Origin: Mycobacterium sp.
GTDB taxonomy: Bacteria > Actinomycetota > Actinomycetes > Mycobacteriales > Mycobacteriaceae
Direction: 5' to 3'
Assembly: GCA_018500005.2 (NCBI GenBank)
Contig: JAHBAP020000276.1
Span: forward strand, 1-8,635
DNA length: 8,635 bases
How positions within the stretch are numbered: the first letter of the stretch is position 1; each line of letters opens with the position of its first letter. Of this stretch, positions 6,151 to 8,635 are shown in pieces. Made by a program: the position numbers and the translations under genes. The notes beneath the pieces are model-generated. The model had not been told where the DNA came from and did no database searches. It saw only the letters and a program-made list of their open reading frames with translations.

Positions 6151-6335
6151 CTCCGGCGCCCTTCTGTGTTGTCACCGTCACGGCGAATCCAGACAACTCG
6201 CACCCTTGACCATATGTCCGGCAGGTGCCACAGCGCAGCGCATCACCTGTTTTGCTGGAGATACGCGTTCAGCGGTATCCCCCCGACGTCGGGACTAGTG
6301 TCGAGTCCACATCCAGCCGACACCAGGAGGGTCCC
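6151..6335. promoter_or_regulatory. Divergent intergenic region between the secreted protein and the 72-aa protein
   Basis: A 185-bp gap that should hold both promoters. Candidate -10 elements of the TAnnnT kind are TATGGT on the minus strand (6214-6209, about 58 bases before ATG 6150) and TAGTGT on the plus strand (6296-6301, about 34 bases before ATG 6336). Neither has a good -35 match, which is common in mycobacterial promoters but makes the calls weak. A GTTT (6249) and GGTA (6274) pair resembles a SigF promoter, but the spacer is about five bases too long. Confidence 0.35.
6282..6293. promoter_or_regulatory. 12-bp perfect palindrome, possible operator
   Basis: CCCGACGTCGGG is a perfect palindrome lying 42 bases upstream of the start of the 72-aa protein. 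It sits directly before the TAGTGT -10 candidate, a position suited to a dimeric repressor or activator. In GC-rich DNA short palindromes arise by chance, so this is a candidate only. Confidence 0.35.
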
Positions 6336-6554
6336 ATGGGCTTCGACCCCAAGAACGCCATCAACGCCGCCAAGGACATCGCGGCCCACGCCGTCGAGAA
6401 GGCCGCCGATATCGTCGAGGACGCCGGTCACATCGTCAAGGGTGATATCGCCGGCGGCGCCAGCGCCATCGTGCAGGACGCCACCGAGATCGCCACCCAC
6501 GCGGTGGACAAGGCCAAGGAGGTCTTCACCGGTAAGGACGCCGACGGGGCCTAG
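6336..6554 (+). CDS. Small Ala-rich helical protein, 72 aa
   Basis: A short hydrophilic, alanine- and charge-rich protein predicted to be almost wholly amphipathic helix, with no signal peptide and no cysteine. A textbook AGGAGG (6325-6330) five bases before ATG 6336 decides the start; the frame upstream of it is not protein-like. The chain is an internal duplication: residues 12-27 (AKDIAAHAVEKAADIV) align with 49-64 (ATEIATHAVDKAKEVF), 8 of 16 identical with mostly conservative differences, around a Gly-rich turn (KGDIAGGAS). The layout resembles small actinobacterial helical proteins (Rv0909-antitoxin-like, CsbD/LEA-like), but I cannot assign it to one. No toxin-like partner is adjacent. 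It converges on the beta-helix gene with 12 bp between stops. The strong ribosome binding site suggests high expression. Confidence 0.78.
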   Translation: MGFDPKNAINAAKDIAAHAVEKAADIVEDAGHIVKGDIAGGASAIVQDATEIATHAVDKAKEVFTGKDADGA

Positions 6555-6567
6555 CGCCCCGGGCGCT
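6553..6567. terminator. Palindrome spanning the convergent stop codons
   Basis: AGCGCCC and GGGCGCT flank a single central C, giving a 15-base inverted repeat that includes the last two bases of one stop and the first base of the other. As RNA it could form a stem of about five pairs with a 5-base loop in either direction. No U-tract follows, so a bidirectional terminator role is only possible. Confidence 0.3.
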
Positions 6568-8635
6568 CAGGCGTCCACCTCGACCGCATCCGAGAAGCTT
6601 GAGGTGTTCTTCGGCCCGGTTGCCGGCGTCGCCGTCGCCGTGATGTAGTTGCCCGCGCTGGGCTGCGGCGAGGCGAACTGGCCGGAGAACGATCCGTCGG
6701 GCTTCACCGCGAGGTCGCCCAGGTACTGCTGTCCCTGGACGGGTAGGCCGGCGGGCGGAGTCAGGCTGTAGAAAACCTGGACGCGATAGCTCTCCCCCGC
6801 GCTGTCAGGCTGGTTCCCGCTCACTTCGATATAACCGTTGTTGAACTTCGCCTTCGCGATCACGGGGGCCTTCTGATTGTCGTTGCCCCCGTTCTGCAAT
6901 GCGATCCCGTCGTCCGTCGTGGTGCCGTTGAGGTAGATCGAGTTGGACTCGATCGCATTTCCCGTGCCGCCGTCCACGACGATGCCCTTGGCGGCGTTGC
7001 CGGAGATGACGTTCTGCTTCAACTCAACGTCGTCTGAAGTGCTGGAAAGGATTCCGTCACCGGCGTTGCCGCTGACGGTGGTGTTGCTGATCGACACCTT
7101 CGACGAGTCGGTCAGCAGAACCCCGTTGTACTTCGTGCCATTGGCGCCGGCGCCGTTCCCGCTGATCGTGGTGTTGGTGATGGTCACGTTCTCGACGCCG
7201 TCGACTTCGATGCCGTTGAAGGTGTTACCGGTGATCGACGATCCGCTCACCGTCATGCTGCCCGAGGTCGCGATGATCCCGTTCTTGCCGTTGTTGATGA
7301 TCGCGTTATCGGTGAGGCTTAGGTTGTCGGCGCCGGTCACCGCAATACCTTGACCGCCGTTATTGCTGACGATGAAGCCGCTGACCTCCGAGCCGGAGGA
7401 CGCCCCCAGGGAAATGCCTTCGTGGGAGAAGAACTGGATCTGTCCGCCGCCGGTCAGCGTGGTGGTGACATCGTCGGAAACCGAGATCCCCTGCGCCGCG
7501 GTGAATCCGAGATTGCCGACCAGAGTGATCTTCCCCGGCACGGTGAACGTAACGGGGTTCTGCGGCGTGCCGCTCGAATTTGTCACAGCCAGGCCGCCCA
7601 ACGGATGGGTCGCACCGATGTCCTTGTTGAAGGCGACGCGATGGCCGGCCCCGGTCGTCAGGCTCAGGCTGAAGCCCTTGCCCGGCAATGCGTCGACCGC
7701 ACCGGCGAAAGTGATGTCGCCCTTGGACGCCTCGATGCTGACGGGGCCGGCCAGGGTGGTGTCGGCGGCGGCGGTGAAGGTGCCGTCATTCACCTTGTAC
7801 TGGCCGTTGAGCGTCGCGACGTCGTTGTAGGTCTGAGCGCCACTGGTTCTGATGCCGGAGCTGGAGGTCGAACCGCCGGCATCGGTGCCCAGTTCGGTCA
7901 GTTCGGTGACATACCCAACCCCCCGCACGAATTCTGTTGTGCCGGAGCTGTTAACGGTGAGCGAGTTCGCGCCGTCCACGGTTCCGGAGAACCGCACATC
8001 GCCGCCGCCGGCGTTGACGACGGTGTCGCTGCCCAAAGTGGTCAGCCCGGCCACAGAGAACGAGCCGCCACCGGTGCTGTAGGTGCCGCCCAGCGTGGCA
8101 CTCTGCCGGTAGGTCTGGTCACCGGTGGTGGTCACCGACTGCAGGCTCACCATCGCGGTGTTGCCGGTGGGTCGCAGCCAGATCACCTGCTCCTTGACGT
8201 CGAACATGACGTCAAAGGCGTTGTAGAGGTTCAGCCCGGTGTTGACGTTCTGGCCGGGCCCGTCGATGAGGGCACCCGGAACATAGTTGACCTCGTCGAC
8301 CGACCCGGTGTCGCCGGCGGTGAACGTCCACGTCAGCGGCGGCCGGCCACGGGTGGTCGGGAATTCGGCGATGAAGTCGACGCCCGTCTGCAACTGGCCG
8401 TTGTCGTTGTACGGATCGCCGTCACCGCCCTTGAGCCGGACACTGGTGGACGGCGCGCCACTGTCGATCAGCGACGGTAGACACTGGGTGGCGCACTGCG
8501 GGTAGGGATAGTCGCCGATCTGCTTCTTCGGATCCTCGCCGTTCTGGGCGTAGTAGTTCGGGGCGAAGGCGAACCACTCCAGGACGGGCAGCCCGGAGAC
8601 CGGATAAGTGCCGCCGCCGCCCAGTGCCTGTACCG
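6567..8635 (-). CDS. Large surface protein: aspartic-protease-like lobe, adhesin-type repeats, right-handed beta-helix; 5' truncated
   Basis: The frame is open to the window edge, giving 688 visible C-terminal residues; TTG 8393 is not a true start. (1) Visible residues ~20-160 resemble a pepsin-type C-lobe. LIDSGAPST (D57, bases 8463-8465) fits the second catalytic Asp. NTGLNLYNAFDVMFDVKEQV (about 8243-8184) has the same spacing from Gly to FD as pepsin's ILG...TVFD strand. (2) Two filamentous-haemagglutinin-like units start at QTYRQSATL and QTYNDVATL. (3) About six 22-24-residue right-handed beta-helix rungs follow, with NGI/DGI turns and TISGN/VISGN ladders. (4) A C-terminal Ig-like domain opens after NDNQKAPV and contains QQYLGD and ITATATPATG, as commonly follows such helices. 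Two Cys (CATQC) precede the DSG. No anchor or sorting signal is seen at the C-terminus. Export must depend on the missing N-terminus, possibly a PE/PPE-type or Sec signal; this is inference. Confidence 0.83.
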   Translation of the reverse strand, partial: VQALGGGGTYPVSGLPVLEWFAFAPNYYAQNGEDPKKQIGDYPYPQCATQCLPSLIDSGAPSTSVRLKGGDGDPYNDNGQLQTGVDFIAEFPTTRGRPPLTWTFTAGDTGSVDEVNYVPGALIDGPGQNVNTGLNLYNAFDVMFDVKEQVIWLRPTGNTAMVSLQSVTTTGDQTYRQSATLGGTYSTGGGSFSVAGLTTLGSDTVVNAGGGDVRFSGTVDGANSLTVNSSGTTEFVRGVGYVTELTELGTDAGGSTSSSGIRTSGAQTYNDVATLNGQYKVNDGTFTAAADTTLAGPVSIEASKGDITFAGAVDALPGKGFSLSLTTGAGHRVAFNKDIGATHPLGGLAVTNSSGTPQNPVTFTVPGKITLVGNLGFTAAQGISVSDDVTTTLTGGGQIQFFSHEGISLGASSGSEVSGFIVSNNGGQGIAVTGADNLSLTDNAIINNGKNGIIATSGSMTVSGSSITGNTFNGIEVDGVENVTITNTTISGNGAGANGTKYNGVLLTDSSKVSISNTTVSGNAGDGILSSTSDDVELKQNVISGNAAKGIVVDGGTGNAIESNSIYLNGTTTDDGIALQNGGNDNQKAPVIAKAKFNNGYIEVSGNQPDSAGESYRVQVFYSLTPPAGLPVQGQQYLGDLAVKPDGSFSGQFASPQPSAGNYITATATPATGPKNTSSFSDAVEVDA
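6924..7376 (-). repeat. Right-handed beta-helix rungs (about six)
   Basis: Consecutive coils of 22-24 residues are visible: GQGIAVTGADNLSLTDNAII, GKNGIIATSGSMTVSGSSIT, FNGIEVDGVENVTITNTTIS, YNGVLLTDSSKVSISNTTVS, GDGILSSTSDDVELKQNVIS and KGIVVDGGTGNAIESNSIY. Each has a G[IV] strand, a D/S turn, alternating Thr/Ser/Val and a terminal Asn for an asparagine ladder. This is the PbH1/NosD-like pattern of polysaccharide-active or adhesive beta-helices. Confidence 0.85.
7569..8117 (-). repeat. Two adhesin-type (FhaB-like) beta repeats of about 90 residues
   Basis: Unit A (8117-7836) and unit B (7835 to about 7569) share the order QTY..-ATL-G.Y....G.F..A--TTL....V...GGDV/KGDI-.F.G.VD followed by a sensor-like Thr/Gly stretch. 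The pattern is typical of long repetitive surface proteins in which QTY--AVTL units are strung together. Identity between the two is low, so this is an old duplication. Confidence 0.6.

Noticed and set aside
6249..6278. SigF-like promoter (GTTT and GGTA) upstream of the 72-aa protein
   Set aside because: The spacer is about 20 bases, while the mycobacterial SigF consensus needs about 15-17; tempting because of the partner-switch genes but not supported.
8391..8393. TTG 8393 as the start of the beta-helix protein
   Set aside because: The frame continues without a stop to the window end, and the upstream codons encode the DSG-containing part of the same domain.
7350..8480. A 376-codon plus-strand frame opposite the beta-helix gene
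   Set aside because: It is the antisense shadow of a gene with clear beta-helix repeats; the composition is Gly/Arg/Asp-rich with no recognisable fold.

Overview
The window is GC-rich, densely packed DNA with GTG starts, Ala/Arg-rich shadow frames and short purine-rich ribosome binding sites. It also holds a small secreted protein and a short Ala-rich helical protein of a mycobacterial look. I read it as an actinobacterium, most probably a Mycobacterium/Mycolicibacterium relative; this rests on style and family resemblance, not on a marker gene. The first 19 bases are the Tn5 mosaic end of a tagmentation library, so the left edge is a contig end with residual adapter and real sequence starts at base 20.

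Layout. (a) 21-488 (+): 5'-truncated RsbW-type HATPase, an anti-sigma/partner-switching kinase. (b) 485-1129 (-): unrecognised 214-aa protein whose stop shares bases with the kinase stop. (c) 1158-2207 and 2221-2973 (+): a probable two-gene operon of a zinc-free MDR oxidoreductase and a TIM-barrel amidohydrolase. It is divergent from (b) across only 28 bp. (d) A minus-strand run: small secreted protein (6150-5923), RhtA-like EamA exporter (5867-5016) and a 646-aa triple-PAS SpoIIE/PP2C phosphatase (4946-3006). (e) 6336-6554 (+): 72-aa Ala-rich helical protein with a strong ribosome binding site. (f) 8635-6567 (-): C-terminal 688 residues of a large, presumably surface, protein. It appears to join an aspartic-protease C-lobe to two adhesin-type beta repeats, a right-handed beta-helix and an Ig-like C-terminal domain.

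How the parts fit. The kinase (a) and the phosphatase (d) are the two opposing enzyme classes of an RsbW/RsbU partner-switching circuit that controls an alternative sigma factor. No STAS anti-anti-sigma protein or sigma factor is present, so the link is inferred from family and proximity. The oxidoreductase and amidohydrolase probably act on one unidentified small molecule. The most unusual object is the right-edge protein: it is open through the window end, and its protease-like portion depends on an N-lobe that should lie beyond base 8635. There are no RNA genes, CRISPR arrays or insertion sequences. Gene-free gaps are all under 200 bp.
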